From CAVSWN01 sp963770995 (GTDB lineage: Bacteria > Acidobacteriota > Vicinamibacteria > Vicinamibacterales > CAVVIG01), in assembly GCA_963770995.1 (NCBI GenBank), contig CAVYRS010000001.1:2232001-2296000 (forward strand): a stretch of 64,000 bases of DNA, written 5' to 3'. This document shows positions 44,182 through 53,344 of this stretch, in pieces (the first letter of the stretch is position 1; the number at the start of each line of letters is the position of its first letter). A model generated the notes under the pieces. That model saw nothing but the letters and a program-made list of their open reading frames with translations. It did not search any database and was not told the DNA's origin. The translations under genes were made by a program, and so were the position numbers.

Positions 44182-45315
44182 TCATGCCTGACCCGCGCCC
44201 TGTGTGTTGACGTACACCGCGTAGAGCGACTGGCTCGCCGCCATGAACAGGCGATTGCGCTTCGGTCCGCCGAAGCAGAGATTCCCGCACACTTCCGGCA
44301 GGCGGATGCGGCCGATCAGTTTGCCCTGCGGGGTCCACACCGTCACACCGCTGTAGCCGACCGCGCGGCCTGCGTTGCTCGAGCACCAGACATTGCCCGC
44401 AACGTCGCAGCGCACGCCGTCGGGCGAGCATTTGACGCCGTCGATGACGAAATCGGAGAAGCGCCTCGGATTGGAGGTCGTCCCGTCCGCGTTGACATCG
44501 AGCGCGAACATGTCGCCTTTGCCACCTGGACCCGTGTCGCCCGGTCCCCTTCCGGTGCTGACCACGTACAGCGTCTTGTAGTCGGGCGAGAAGGTGATCC
44601 CGTTCGGATCCGGCACCTGCTCCTCGGTCACGACGCGAGTGATCTTGCTGCCCTTGTCGACGCGATAGACGGCGGTCGGCAACTCGCGCGGTTCGGGCCG
44701 CCCTTCGTAGAGGCTGCGGCCGTACGGCGGATCGGTGAACCAATAGCTGCCGTCGCGGTGCGCCGCCACGTCGTTCGGTGAATTCAGTTTCTTGCCGTCG
44801 TACGAGTCCGCAATCACCGTCATGCTGCCGTCGTGCTCGTAGCGGACGACCCGCCGCGTGAGGTGCTCGCACGAGAGCTGGCGGCCTTCGAAGTCGAACG
44901 TATTTCCGTTCGAGTTGTTGGCGGGATAACGGAAGACCGTCACGCGCTGGTCGTCCTCGAGCCAGCGAAGCTGCCGATCGTTGGGGATGTCGCTCCACAG
45001 GAGATACCGGCCCTGCGCCGACCACGCGGGCCCCTCGCACCAAAGCCCGCCGGTCCACAGGCGCGTGATCGCCGAGTTCCGTTGAATGTAGCTGCCGAAC
45101 AGCGGATCCACGGTGACGATGTCGGGGTCGGTGAAGTAGGTCGTGGGCGGCGCGTTCGGACCGAAGTCGCGCGGCGGGTTGGTGACCGTGCTCGGCGGTC
45201 CCGGAGGCTGCGGCGCCTGGCCAGCGGCAAGCCGCTCGGCCGCCGTTGTAGGTCCGGCTAAAGCCGGACCCCACGTACAAAGCAGCGTCTTAACGAGCTG
45301 ACGGCGCGACAGCAT
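44182..45315 (-). CDS. Secreted SMP-30/gluconolactonase-like protein
   Basis: A 377-residue exported six-bladed propeller: LWTGGLWCEGPAWSAQGRYLLWSDI with the metal-ligand Glu, KLNSPNDVAAHRDGSYWFTDPPYG with the conserved Asn-Asp, PDPNGITFSPDYKTLYVVST, and CDVAGNVWCSSNAG. Family members hydrolyse sugar lactones with a divalent metal. The ATG at 45315 (MLSRRQLVKTLL) has GAGG 9 bases upstream; ATG 45324 is an alternative. The signal-peptide core CTWGPALAGPTTAA is coded by a family A hairpin (45246-45276). The gene overlaps the upstream oxidoreductase by 26 bases. Confidence 0.82.
   Translation of the reverse strand: MLSRRQLVKTLLCTWGPALAGPTTAAERLAAGQAPQPPGPPSTVTNPPRDFGPNAPPTTYFTDPDIVTVDPLFGSYIQRNSAITRLWTGGLWCEGPAWSAQGRYLLWSDIPNDRQLRWLEDDQRVTVFRYPANNSNGNTFDFEGRQLSCEHLTRRVVRYEHDGSMTVIADSYDGKKLNSPNDVAAHRDGSYWFTDPPYGRSLYEGRPEPRELPTAVYRVDKGSKITRVVTEEQVPDPNGITFSPDYKTLYVVSTGRGPGDTGPGGKGDMFALDVNADGTTSNPRRFSDFVIDGVKCSPDGVRCDVAGNVWCSSNAGRAVGYSGVTVWTPQGKLIGRIRLPEVCGNLCFGGPKRNRLFMAASQSLYAVYVNTQGAGQA
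45246..45276. repeat. Family A hairpin repeat inside a signal peptide
   Basis: GTAGGTCCGGCTAAAGCCGG followed by ACCCCACGTAC, 30 of 31 bases identical to the copy in the rhamnosidase gene. Translated as residues of about 14-24 of the SMP-30-like protein, ending near the expected cleavage site. Confidence 0.85.
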
Positions 45316-46339
45316 AGATGGCATCCTCAATGGCTGCGACGGCGCGTCCGACTTCGCCGGTGACGGCCGGTTCGCGCCCGCGCAGCACGGCGTCGACGAA
45401 ATCGTCGACGAGCGGCTGATGGACGTTCGACGCTGGTGGATGCCGCTCGATGCGCTCCGCCGGTCTTCGCGCGTCCCGCGCTTCCGCCTTCGCGCGCGGC
45501 GCTTCGGCGGACAAGTCGTCGGGGCAAGCGTCTGTGCGGACCCGCACGACGCCGGCGTTCAGATCGTCCACGTGAATGGCGCCGCGGCTGCCGAATACGT
45601 GCATCGTGTCCTGTCGTTCGTGCGACGCATGCGTGACCGCCACCGACGCGCACGGCCCGCCGTCGAAGCGCAGCAGGACAGCCGCCGTATCCTCCACCTC
45701 CCGCTTGAACACGACGTTCGACGTGATGGCGGCTGTCTCGCGAACGGCGCCGAACAGATTGAGCAGCACCTCGATCCGATGACAGCCGAAATCCATCATC
45801 GGGCCGCCGCCGGCCGCTGAGGCCTGCAGCAGCCAGGCGCGCGGATAGTTGGAGTCTGGATTGAAATGCTCGAACGCGTTCAGTTGCGCGAATACCGGCT
45901 CGCCGATTTCGCCGGACGTAATGATGTCCTTCACGCGGATCACCGCGGGATAGAAGCGCCGGTAGTAGGCGATGCCCAGCCGTACGCCGTTCGCGCGGCA
46001 CGCGGCGAGCATGCGATCGCATTCGCACGCAGACATCGCCATCGGTTTTTCGCAGAGGACGTGCTTGCCGGCTTCCGCCGCGGCGATGGTCTGGACGGCG
46101 TGCACATGGACAGGAGTCGCGATGTAGACGGCGGTTACCTCTGCGTCGGCGACGAGCGCGCGCCAGTCGTCGTGCCACCGGCGCGCGCCGAGCTCGTGCG
46201 CAAACGATTCCGCGAGCTCGGTCCGGCCACGGCTGACCGTGACGATCTCGCTCGCCGGGGCATCACGCAGCGCCGCGGCGACACGCTTGCGAACGATGTC
46301 GCCGGCGCCAATCAACCCCCAGCGGACGCGAGTTGTCAC
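45290..46339 (-). CDS. Gfo/Idh/MocA-family oxidoreductase (cytoplasmic)
   Basis: A 349-residue NAD(P)-dependent sugar oxidoreductase: Rossmann motif RWGLIGAGDIVRKRVAAAL, the HVLCEKPMAMSACECDRML loop with the conserved Glu-Lys-Pro, and the substrate-domain stretch GGGPMMDFGCHRIEVLLNLFG, where Asp and His are the catalytic pair of the family. No signal peptide is seen, unlike the paralogue at 14.9 kb. It leads a small operon with the SMP-30 lactonase, which suggests oxidation of a sugar to a lactone followed by ring opening. The substrate is not evident. Confidence 0.85.
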   Translation of the reverse strand: MTTRVRWGLIGAGDIVRKRVAAALRDAPASEIVTVSRGRTELAESFAHELGARRWHDDWRALVADAEVTAVYIATPVHVHAVQTIAAAEAGKHVLCEKPMAMSACECDRMLAACRANGVRLGIAYYRRFYPAVIRVKDIITSGEIGEPVFAQLNAFEHFNPDSNYPRAWLLQASAAGGGPMMDFGCHRIEVLLNLFGAVRETAAITSNVVFKREVEDTAAVLLRFDGGPCASVAVTHASHERQDTMHVFGSRGAIHVDDLNAGVVRVRTDACPDDLSAEAPRAKAEARDARRPAERIERHPPASNVHQPLVDDFVDAVLRGREPAVTGEVGRAVAAIEDAIYAVAPSAR

Positions 46340-46340
46340 T

Positions 46341-46645
46341 CAGAGACCCTGTCGCCGGAGAGGACGGAGGTCGCGGTCTCACACGGAGAAACGAAGCAAC
46401 GAAGACGCACGGACAAAACAGCGGGCTGTGGGTTCGACGTGCGTCGCGAAGCGACGCGCGCGGATGGATCGGATCGCGGAAACGAGCGCCGGCGAAGTCG
46501 TGCCACGGCGTTCGTTTCCGCGATCCGATCCGTCCGCGCCAAGTGGGCCGGCTGCGCCGGCCCACCCGTCGAACCGCGGTCTTCTTCGTGCGTCTCCGCG
46601 CCTCCGTGCCTCGTGTGAATTCCGCGTCCTCCGAAAACTCCGTGC
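46341..46645. repeat. Family D nested inverted-repeat element (full copy 2)
   Basis: Fills the 308-base gap between the receptor gene and the oxidoreductase. Central arms GGATCGGATCGCGGAAACGA (46466-46485) and its exact complement at 46512-46531 are 20 of 20 bases. Around them lie GTGCGTCGCGAAGCGACGCG and GGGCCGGCTGCGCCGGCCC hairpins and outer CACGGAGAAACGAAGC / CCTCCGTGCCTCGTGTG arms. No gene is supported. Confidence 0.88.
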
Positions 46646-46647
46646 GC

Positions 46648-49600
46648 TCAGAACCGGACTTTGAACGCCATCTGCATCTGCCGCTCGGTCGTGCCGCAGA
46701 GCGAGCACGACGGACTCGCGACGAGCGCCGAGATCGTGCCGAAGGCCGCGTTACCCAGCTGGCCGTTCGGGTTCCCGAACTGCTTGTTGTCGAACACGTT
46801 GAAGATCTCCAGCCGCAGTTCCGTCGTCACGTTCCCGAACCTGGTGTTCTTGATGATCGACGCGTCGACGTTCCACTGACCCGGCCCACGGACCGTATTG
46901 CGTCCGGTATTGCCAAAGGTCCCAGTGGTGTCCGCCGTCTGCTGGAAGCACGCGGTGTTGAACCACTTGTCGATTGTCGGACCGCTCAGCTTCGGGTCGC
47001 AAATGGTGTTCGGCCGGTTGTTGGCGATCCCGGTCGACAGCATGCTCTGCGACTGGGTGATGGTGATCGGGAGTCCGGACCGGATAGAGAGAATCCCGCT
47101 GAACTGCCAGCCGCCGTATGCGCGCTGCGCCGCCCAGGGCAGCTCGTAGATCCAGTTCGAGCTGAAGGTGTGGCGCACGTCGTAGTCGGCCGGTCCGCGG
47201 TTGTACTCCGGATCGAAGATGTTGGTGAGCGTCACCGTCCCGTCGTTGTCCGAGTTCAGGTCGATGGCGCGTCCGAACGTGTACGAATTCAGGAACGAGA
47301 AGTTCGAGGACGAACGGCGCTGGAACTTGATCAGCAGGCCGTTGTACTCGAGATACCCGGTGCTCGACACGGTGCCGACGGTGCGCAGCGCGGGCGCTAC
47401 CGTGGCAAACGGCCGGTTGATGTTTGGATCGGTCACGCCCACTGTCGGCTTTGCCTGGTTCAGATCGATTTTCAGCAACGCGTCCTTGGTGCGCGAGCCT
47501 GAGTAGGCTGCTTCCATCATGTAGTTCGATCCGAACTGGCGCTGCACGTTCACGTTGAAGTTGTGCGCGTGCGCGTCGCGGACGTCGGTCAGGAACGCCG
47601 ACCGCGTATTGCCCGCCTGCGGCAGCTCCGGACGCACGCCCGGAGGCGCGGCCAGGCCGTTCGACAGGATGATATTGGTTCCCAGGCTCGTCGTCTGCGC
47701 CTGCGCCTGGAGGAACGGCTGATTCTGCGCCTTCGAGGAGGAGGTGCCGCCGGGCGTGAAGTTCCAGAACAGCCCGTAACCGCCGCGGACGATCGTGTGG
47801 CCTTCGCCGTCCAGATCGTAGGCGAACCCGAGACGCGGTCCGAAGTCACGCTTGCCGTACGTCTGCAGATAGCGTCCGACCTTGACGCCGTTGATGACCG
47901 CGTCCTCGGACGCGACCACGAACCGCCCGGTTGACGCGTCGAAGTTCGACTGCTTGTCGTTCTCCTCCACCCACGGCACGTAGAGATCCCAGCGGAGGCC
48001 GGCATTGACCGTCAACCGTGCCGTGACCCGGATGTCGTCCTGGAAGTAGGCGGAGAACTCGGGCCGGAGCTCGGTGTAGGTGCCCGGATCGAAGAAAGTC
48101 CGGCTCGCGTTGCTCGCGTAGCCGAGCAGGAAGCTGGCGAAGTCGAACCCGGTGTTCGCCAGGATCGTGCAGCCGCTCGTGATCCCCGCGCAGTTCGTCG
48201 TCAGGTTCTGGTTGAAGTCGAAGCGGCCGACGATCGTGTCGGCATTGAGAATCTCGCGCGAGCGATGCGTGATGCTGCCGCCCATCTTGATCGTGTGCTT
48301 GCCGGCCACGCGCGTCACGTTGTCGAAGATCTGGAAGTCGTTCTGATTCGTGATCAGCGGCTGGTTGCCGTTGGACCCGATGTTCCGCATGCCGCCGTTG
48401 GCGAACACGATCTGGCTCATCGCCGAGGTCGACGGCCCCAGATTGACGCCGGGGATCCCGACTTTCTGCGCGATGTTCGACCCGTAGTCGATCGGCGTCA
48501 TGAAGAACTTGATGGAGCTCCAGCCGGCGCGGAACTCATTCAGCCAGCTCGAACCGATCGTGTGCGTGTCGTTGAACGCCAGGCCCTGCGCCTTGATGTT
48601 GCCGTCGCCGGCGCCGAACGTGAACCCGGCATCGCCATGCGGCAGCGACGCCGGCAGGAGGCGGTGCGTCTTCTGGAAGCTGTAGCGCGTGAAGAACCGG
48701 TTGTTCGTCGACAACTGGTGATCGACCTTGAGATCGATCTGGTTGTCCTGCCGCTCGAGCGTCGGGTTGATCAGGTAGTTCTGGATGGTCTGGCCCGTGG
48801 CGCCGCGGCTGCCCCCCGTGTTTGCCTCGGGGATCAGCTGGTCGAGGATGTTTTTCGCCGCCGGATCCCAGCGATTCTGTGGAATCACGTTCCCAGGGAA
48901 CGGCAGACGCGTGACCGGGTCGAAAATCGTACGGTTGATCTCCGAAAAATCGCCCGCGCGCATCTTCGCCGACGGCACCGTCGACAGGTAGGTCGCGCCC
49001 TGATTGACCCGATACCCCTGGTAGTCGAAGAAGAGGAAGCTCTTGTTCTTGGCGATCGGACCGCCGTACGTCCCGCCGAACTGATGCTGGCTGAACTCGG
49101 GCTTCGCACGGCCGGCCCGGATGTTGAAGAAGTTGTTCGCATCGAACGCGTCGTTGCGCATGAACTCGAAGCCGCTGCCGTGCGCCGCGTTGGTGCCGGA
49201 CTTGATCTGCAGGTTCACGACGCCGCCCAGCGAGCGGCCGAACTCGGCGGAGTAGGTGCTGGTCTGGAGCTTGAACTCGTCGAGCGCGTCGACGCTCGGG
49301 AAGATCACGACCGTCTGCAGCCACGTTTCGTTGTTGTCGACGCCGTCGAGCATGTAGTTGTTGTCGCGCGGCCGCTGGCCGTTGGCGGAGAACGACGCCG
49401 AGGCGCGCCACGCGAGGCTGCCCGCGCCGTCGATGTTCGCGCCCGGGATCCCGCGCACGACGCCGGGAATGGTACGCGTGAGGTTGACGAAGTTGCGGCC
49501 GTTGAGCGGCAACAGCTTGATCTCTTCCTCGTTGACCGTCGTCCCCAGCTCGGACGAGGAGGTCTGGACGATCGGCGACGAACCGGTGACCGTCACCGAC

Positions 49601-49941
49601 TCTTCCACGTTGCCGACCTCGAGCTTGGCGTTGATGCGCATGCGGGTGTCGACGCCGAGATCGACGTCGGGGACGCTCACGGTCTTGAAGCCCGGCAGCT
49701 CGACTTTCACGACGTACCGGCCGGTCGGCAGCGACGGCGCAGTGTACTCGCCGTTGTTGTCGGTCACGACCGAGCGAACCAGCCCGGTGCCGGCGTTCGT
49801 CAACGTCACCGTGACGCCCGGCATAACGGCGCCGCTGGTGTCGGTGACCAGTCCGAGAATCGTGCCGGTCACGGCTTGCGCCGCGAGCGACGCCGGAATG
49901 AGACACATAGCGGCCAGCAGACCCAGAACAGCTCTCTTCAC
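46648..49941 (-). CDS. TonB-dependent receptor, Oar-like, with carboxypeptidase regulatory domain
   Basis: A 1097-residue outer-membrane protein. After a signal peptide (LGLLAAMCLIPASLAAQ) comes a carboxypeptidase-regulatory-like domain (GLVTDTSGAVMPGVTVTLTN ... TGRYVVKVELPGFK), then the plug (EEIKLLPLNGRNFVNLTRTI, YMLDGVDNNETWLQTVVIFP) and a long beta-barrel ending in aromatic MAFKVRF. Receptors of this type import large substrates, often glycans or peptides, and are multiplied in Acidobacteriota. The GTG start at 49941 has GGAGG about 7 bases upstream and overlaps the IclR gene stop (GTGA); the longer open frame upstream is a shadow of that gene. Its substrate is probably linked to the IclR ligand. 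Confidence 0.9.
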   Translation of the reverse strand: MKRAVLGLLAAMCLIPASLAAQAVTGTILGLVTDTSGAVMPGVTVTLTNAGTGLVRSVVTDNNGEYTAPSLPTGRYVVKVELPGFKTVSVPDVDLGVDTRMRINAKLEVGNVEESVTVTGSSPIVQTSSSELGTTVNEEEIKLLPLNGRNFVNLTRTIPGVVRGIPGANIDGAGSLAWRASASFSANGQRPRDNNYMLDGVDNNETWLQTVVIFPSVDALDEFKLQTSTYSAEFGRSLGGVVNLQIKSGTNAAHGSGFEFMRNDAFDANNFFNIRAGRAKPEFSQHQFGGTYGGPIAKNKSFLFFDYQGYRVNQGATYLSTVPSAKMRAGDFSEINRTIFDPVTRLPFPGNVIPQNRWDPAAKNILDQLIPEANTGGSRGATGQTIQNYLINPTLERQDNQIDLKVDHQLSTNNRFFTRYSFQKTHRLLPASLPHGDAGFTFGAGDGNIKAQGLAFNDTHTIGSSWLNEFRAGWSSIKFFMTPIDYGSNIAQKVGIPGVNLGPSTSAMSQIVFANGGMRNIGSNGNQPLITNQNDFQIFDNVTRVAGKHTIKMGGSITHRSREILNADTIVGRFDFNQNLTTNCAGITSGCTILANTGFDFASFLLGYASNASRTFFDPGTYTELRPEFSAYFQDDIRVTARLTVNAGLRWDLYVPWVEENDKQSNFDASTGRFVVASEDAVINGVKVGRYLQTYGKRDFGPRLGFAYDLDGEGHTIVRGGYGLFWNFTPGGTSSSKAQNQPFLQAQAQTTSLGTNIILSNGLAAPPGVRPELPQAGNTRSAFLTDVRDAHAHNFNVNVQRQFGSNYMMEAAYSGSRTKDALLKIDLNQAKPTVGVTDPNINRPFATVAPALRTVGTVSSTGYLEYNGLLIKFQRRSSSNFSFLNSYTFGRAIDLNSDNDGTVTLTNIFDPEYNRGPADYDVRHTFSSNWIYELPWAAQRAYGGWQFSGILSIRSGLPITITQSQSMLSTGIANNRPNTICDPKLSGPTIDKWFNTACFQQTADTTGTFGNTGRNTVRGPGQWNVDASIIKNTRFGNVTTELRLEIFNVFDNKQFGNPNGQLGNAAFGTISALVASPSCSLCGTTERQMQMAFKVRF

Positions 49942-50786
49942 CTTCGTCCTCCATGCGCCGACGAAGCGGCGCGGTACGCATCGACAGATCCCACTTCTTC
50001 GATAGCTCCCAGGTCGACGGAAATTGCGCGTGCCGCGGCGACAACCGCCTCGGCCACCCCGCTGCCCTCCAGGGCGCGCGGCATACGGTGCGTCGGCCCG
50101 GCAACGCTGATCGCGGCGACAACGTGGCCGGTGTGATTGCGGACGGGCGCCGCAATGCAGCAGACGCCCTTCTCGCGTTCCTCTTCGTCCAGGGCGTAGC
50201 CGCGCTCGCGGATGACGCGCAGCTCTTTCAGCAGCCGCGCGGCCGAGGTGACCGTCCGCGGTGTGAGCGCGGTGAACTTCTGCTTCGCCGCCCAGGTGTT
50301 CACTTCCGCCTCGGGATGGAACGCCAGGAGCGTCTTGCCCAATGCGGTGCAGTAGGCCGGCAGAATCGCGCCCGCGCGCGACCGCATGAACCCGACCGGC
50401 AACGGCGACAGCATGCGCTCGAGATACACGACGTGCCAATGATCCAGAATCGCGATTTGCGTGGTTTCCCTCGTCGCGTCGCGCAGCGCGACGAGGTGCG
50501 GATGCGCGGTTTCGCGCAGGTCGAACCCGCCGGCGACGATGTTGCCGAGCACGAAGCACTTGATCCCGAGCTGATAGGCGCCGTGCTCCTTGGCGAGAAA
50601 GCCCGCCTGTTCGAGCGTCGAGAGGAGACGGAACGCCGTCGCCCGCGGAATGCCGGTGCGGTTGGCGAGATCGGCGAGCGACAGGCGCGGTTCCCGGAAC
50701 GAGAAGACGCTCAGGAGCTCGAGCGCCTTCGCGGCCGCGTCCACCGTGTAGCGGGTGGCCCGGGGCGCTTTCGGCCGTCGTTTCAT
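49938..50786 (-). CDS. IclR-family transcriptional regulator
   Basis: A 282-residue regulator: winged helix at 20-75 (LELLSVFSFREPRLSLADLA, RTGIPRATAFRLLSTLEQAGF) followed by the IclR effector-binding domain (RETTQIAILDHWHVVYLERM, AYCTALGKTLLAF, RERGYALDEEEREKGVCCIA, PVRNHTGHVVAAISVAGP). The effector is probably an aromatic or sugar-acid metabolite. It is co-translated with the TonB-dependent receptor (4-base overlap), which it therefore most likely controls. A -35/-10 promoter is present in the short gap to the divergent PQQ dehydrogenase gene. Confidence 0.9.
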   Translation of the reverse strand: MKRRPKAPRATRYTVDAAAKALELLSVFSFREPRLSLADLANRTGIPRATAFRLLSTLEQAGFLAKEHGAYQLGIKCFVLGNIVAGGFDLRETAHPHLVALRDATRETTQIAILDHWHVVYLERMLSPLPVGFMRSRAGAILPAYCTALGKTLLAFHPEAEVNTWAAKQKFTALTPRTVTSAARLLKELRVIRERGYALDEEEREKGVCCIAAPVRNHTGHVVAAISVAGPTHRMPRALEGSGVAEAVVAAARAISVDLGAIEEVGSVDAYRAASSAHGGRR

Positions 50787-50796
50787 TAGGTGAGAC

Positions 50797-50826
50797 GGTA
50801 TATCAAACGGTGAACTGAGCTGTCAA
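50797..50826 (-). promoter_or_regulatory. Sigma-70-type promoter candidate for the iclR-receptor operon
   Basis: On the minus strand TTGACA (50821-50826), 18 spacer bases, TATACC (50797-50802), about 10 bases before the ATG at 50786. A perfect -35 and a 4/6 -10 make it the best housekeeping promoter in the window. The short leader suggests the IclR protein could repress here. Confidence 0.5.
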
Positions 50827-50920
50827 CCGGAGTTTTGCCGCTAAAGTGAACTTAAAAAAGTGGATACGTGAAATTGAAGAACGGATCAGCGACCGCGGAG
50901 CTCGGGTATCATCCACGAGG

Positions 50921-52543
50921 ATGAAGGCGTGGCAGGCTGGCGGCCTTGCGGTGGCGTTGACGGCATGGACGGGCGCGGCCTCGCCGTCCGTGACCCTCGA
51001 GCTCGCGGACTACGCGACGCTGCCGATTACCGGCCTGCTCGACGGCAAAGGGCAGACCGACGGCATGCTCGCGCGCGTGAACTCGCTTCGCGAAGAACCG
51101 AGCGGTGCGCCGGGCGGCCCCTCGCGGCTGTTTCTCAACGACCTGAACGGGCCGTTGTACATCCTCGACAAGTCGGCGAAGACGTTCACCACGTATCTCG
51201 ATTTCAACGGCCGCGAGGGCCACACCGGCATCTTTCCCAAGCTGGCCTACGAGATCGGATACGCCGGCGGCTTCGTCAGCTTCCAGTTCGACCCTGAGTA
51301 CGTGCGCAACGGCAAGTTCTATACCGTGCACATCGAAGATCAGTCGCTGCCTGGTTCCAACCTACCCAGCAACGCGCACGTTCCGGGGCTGAACGTCGGC
51401 GGCTACTCCGTCATGCCCGCCGAGCCGACACCCGGGGACATCACCCGCGAAGGCGTCCTCGTCGAGTGGACCGACACCAAGATTGGCAACGCCACATTCG
51501 AAGGGTCGGCGCGCGAGCTGCTGCGGATTTCGCTGAACACGCGCATTCACCCGCTCGGCGATTTGAGCTTCAACCCGACCGCACGGCGCGGGGACGCCGA
51601 CTGGCGCGTGCTCTACATCGGCTGCGGCGACGGCGGATCCGGCGAGTCGCGCCTGGCCATCCGGATGAACCCGCAGCGGCTCGACACGCTCGTCGGCAAG
51701 ATCCTCCGCATCGTGCCCGACTTGAACGACCATCAGTCGACGAGCCGCGTCAGCGCGAACGGCCGCTACCGCGTGCCCACCGACAACCCGTTCGTCTCCA
51801 TGGAAGGCGCGCGGCCGGAAGTGTGGGCGCTCGGCCTGCGGAATCCGCACCGGCTGACGTGGGCGATCGATGCGGCGAACCCGCGAAACACCAGGCTCAT
51901 CACGAATTCGATCGGCCTCCGTACGTGGGAGACGGTGAACATCGTCCACAAGGGCGCGAACTACGGCTACTCGCTGCGCGAGGGCAACGAGACGCTGCAG
52001 GCCGACAACAAGACCACCGCGTTGCCCGACCCCGACACGATTCCGGTGCGGATCAGCGATACGGTCACGACCGGCACCGTCGTCCCAACGTATCCGGTGA
52101 TTCAGTATCCGCACCTGCCCGGGGGCGGCGACGCCGTCGGCAGCGGGTTCCTCTATCGGGGCACGCGCCTCCCGGCGCTCCGCGGCAAGTACGTGTTCAC
52201 CGACATTTCGACGGGCCGCATTTGGTACGCGGATTACCGCGAGATGTTGGCGGCCGACGATGGAAACGCCAAGACGCTGGCGGCGCTGCACGAGATGAAG
52301 CTGCTCTGGAAGGATCCAGCCGGCGGAAGCAACGCCGCGAAGCAGATCTTCGACACGATGTTTCCGATCGCCAAGGCCACGTACCACGCGCGTGGCGGCA
52401 AGGCCGCCATTCTGCCGGGGCGCGCCTTCGTGTCGGGCGAGGGACGCGCCGACGCGCATGTCGCGGTCGACGGCGCCGGCGAGTTGTATTTGTTCACCAA
52501 GACGGACGGTATGCTTCGCGTCGTCGTCGAAGCGATCCCGTAG
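50921..52543 (+). CDS. PQQ-dependent sugar dehydrogenase (soluble glucose dehydrogenase-like)
   Basis: A 540-residue exported quinoprotein propeller. Signal MKAWQAGGLAVALTAWTGAA, then FDPEYVRNGKFYTVHIED, LLRISLNTRIHPLGDLSFNP, LYIGCGDGGSG, GKILRIVPDLN and EVWALGLRNPHRLTWAI, the blade motifs of soluble PQQ glucose/sorbosone dehydrogenases, and GSGFLYRGTRLPALRGKYVFTDIS near the end. It oxidises sugars in the periplasm and needs PQQ and calcium. The frame is open to a GTG at 50846, but the signal peptide favours ATG 50921. The stop codon TAG (52541-52543) is supplied by a family B hairpin element. Confidence 0.85.
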   Translation: MKAWQAGGLAVALTAWTGAASPSVTLELADYATLPITGLLDGKGQTDGMLARVNSLREEPSGAPGGPSRLFLNDLNGPLYILDKSAKTFTTYLDFNGREGHTGIFPKLAYEIGYAGGFVSFQFDPEYVRNGKFYTVHIEDQSLPGSNLPSNAHVPGLNVGGYSVMPAEPTPGDITREGVLVEWTDTKIGNATFEGSARELLRISLNTRIHPLGDLSFNPTARRGDADWRVLYIGCGDGGSGESRLAIRMNPQRLDTLVGKILRIVPDLNDHQSTSRVSANGRYRVPTDNPFVSMEGARPEVWALGLRNPHRLTWAIDAANPRNTRLITNSIGLRTWETVNIVHKGANYGYSLREGNETLQADNKTTALPDPDTIPVRISDTVTTGTVVPTYPVIQYPHLPGGGDAVGSGFLYRGTRLPALRGKYVFTDISTGRIWYADYREMLAADDGNAKTLAALHEMKLLWKDPAGGSNAAKQIFDTMFPIAKATYHARGGKAAILPGRAFVSGEGRADAHVAVDGAGELYLFTKTDGMLRVVVEAIP

Positions 52544-52592
52544 GGGCGGACCCACGTGTCCGCCCCGGGCCGACACATGGGTCGGCCCCTAC
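52540..52592. repeat. Family B double hairpin supplying a stop codon
   Basis: GTAGGGGCGGACCCACGTGT, CCGCCCC, then GGGCCGACACATGGGTCGGC and CCCTAC: two hairpins within GTAG...CTAC ends, matching the element at 32085-32138. Here the reading phase makes its TAG the stop codon of the PQQ dehydrogenase. It may also act as a terminator-like hairpin, though there is no U-tract. Confidence 0.88.
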
Positions 52593-52626
52593 AAATGCGG
52601 TTTTGAAAACGCCGAAGGAGGGTTCG

Positions 52627-53337
52627 ATGCGACGTCATGGCTTCACCACGCTGGCTCTGCTTGTGACGGGCGCGACGTTTCTCGCCCAATCCGCGCCCCG
52701 CGAGCGCGCGTTGTTCGACGGCAAGACGACGGCCGGCTGGCGCGGCTTCAAGAAGCCGGGGTTTCCGGAGAAGGGCTGGGTGGTCGAGGACGGCTGGCTG
52801 AAGCATCTCGCGGCCAAGGGCGCGGACTCGGTCGGTGCCGGCGACATCATCACCATCGACACCTTCGACAACTTCGATCTGACATTCGAGTGGAAGGTCG
52901 CACTGGGCGGCAACAGCGGCGTGAAGTACCTGGTCACCGAGGCGCGCAGCGGCCCCATCGCGCACGAGTATCAGGTGATCGACGACGCGCGCCACGAAGA
53001 CGCCAAGATCGGGCCGCACCGCGCGACGGCCGCGCTCTACGACGCCATCGCCGCACCCGCGAGCAAACCGGTGAAGCCCGCCGGCGAAATCAACGCGAGC
53101 CGGATCGTCGTCAACGGCATGCACGTCGAGCACTGGCTCAACGGCGTGAAGGTGATCGAATACGAGCTTGGAAGCCCGGCGCTGATGGCCGCGAAAGCCA
53201 AGAGCAAGTTCAAGGACGAGCCTGGCTGGGGCACGAAGCTGAAGGGCCACATCCTGCTGCAGGACCACGGCGACGAGGTCTCGTACCGGAACATCCGCAT
53301 CCGCGAGCTGCCGGCCACGACCAGCACCCAGCGCTAG
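52627..53337 (+). CDS. Secreted DUF1080 protein
   Basis: A 236-residue exported protein (FTTLALLVTGATFLAQSA) with one DUF1080 domain: LFDGKTTAGWRGFKKPGFPE, WVVEDGWLKHLAAKG, FDLTFEWKVALGGNSGVKYL, HEYQVIDDARHEDAK and GHILLQDHGDEVSYRNIRIR. The Asp-Glu-type glycan site of keto-glycoside hydrolases lies in these strands. A clear GGAGG stands 6 bases before the ATG. It follows the PQQ sugar dehydrogenase, so oxidation of a glycoside followed by its cleavage is a plausible two-step scheme. Confidence 0.85.
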   Translation: MRRHGFTTLALLVTGATFLAQSAPRERALFDGKTTAGWRGFKKPGFPEKGWVVEDGWLKHLAAKGADSVGAGDIITIDTFDNFDLTFEWKVALGGNSGVKYLVTEARSGPIAHEYQVIDDARHEDAKIGPHRATAALYDAIAAPASKPVKPAGEINASRIVVNGMHVEHWLNGVKVIEYELGSPALMAAKAKSKFKDEPGWGTKLKGHILLQDHGDEVSYRNIRIRELPATTSTQR

Positions 53338-53344
53338 CCGAGCG

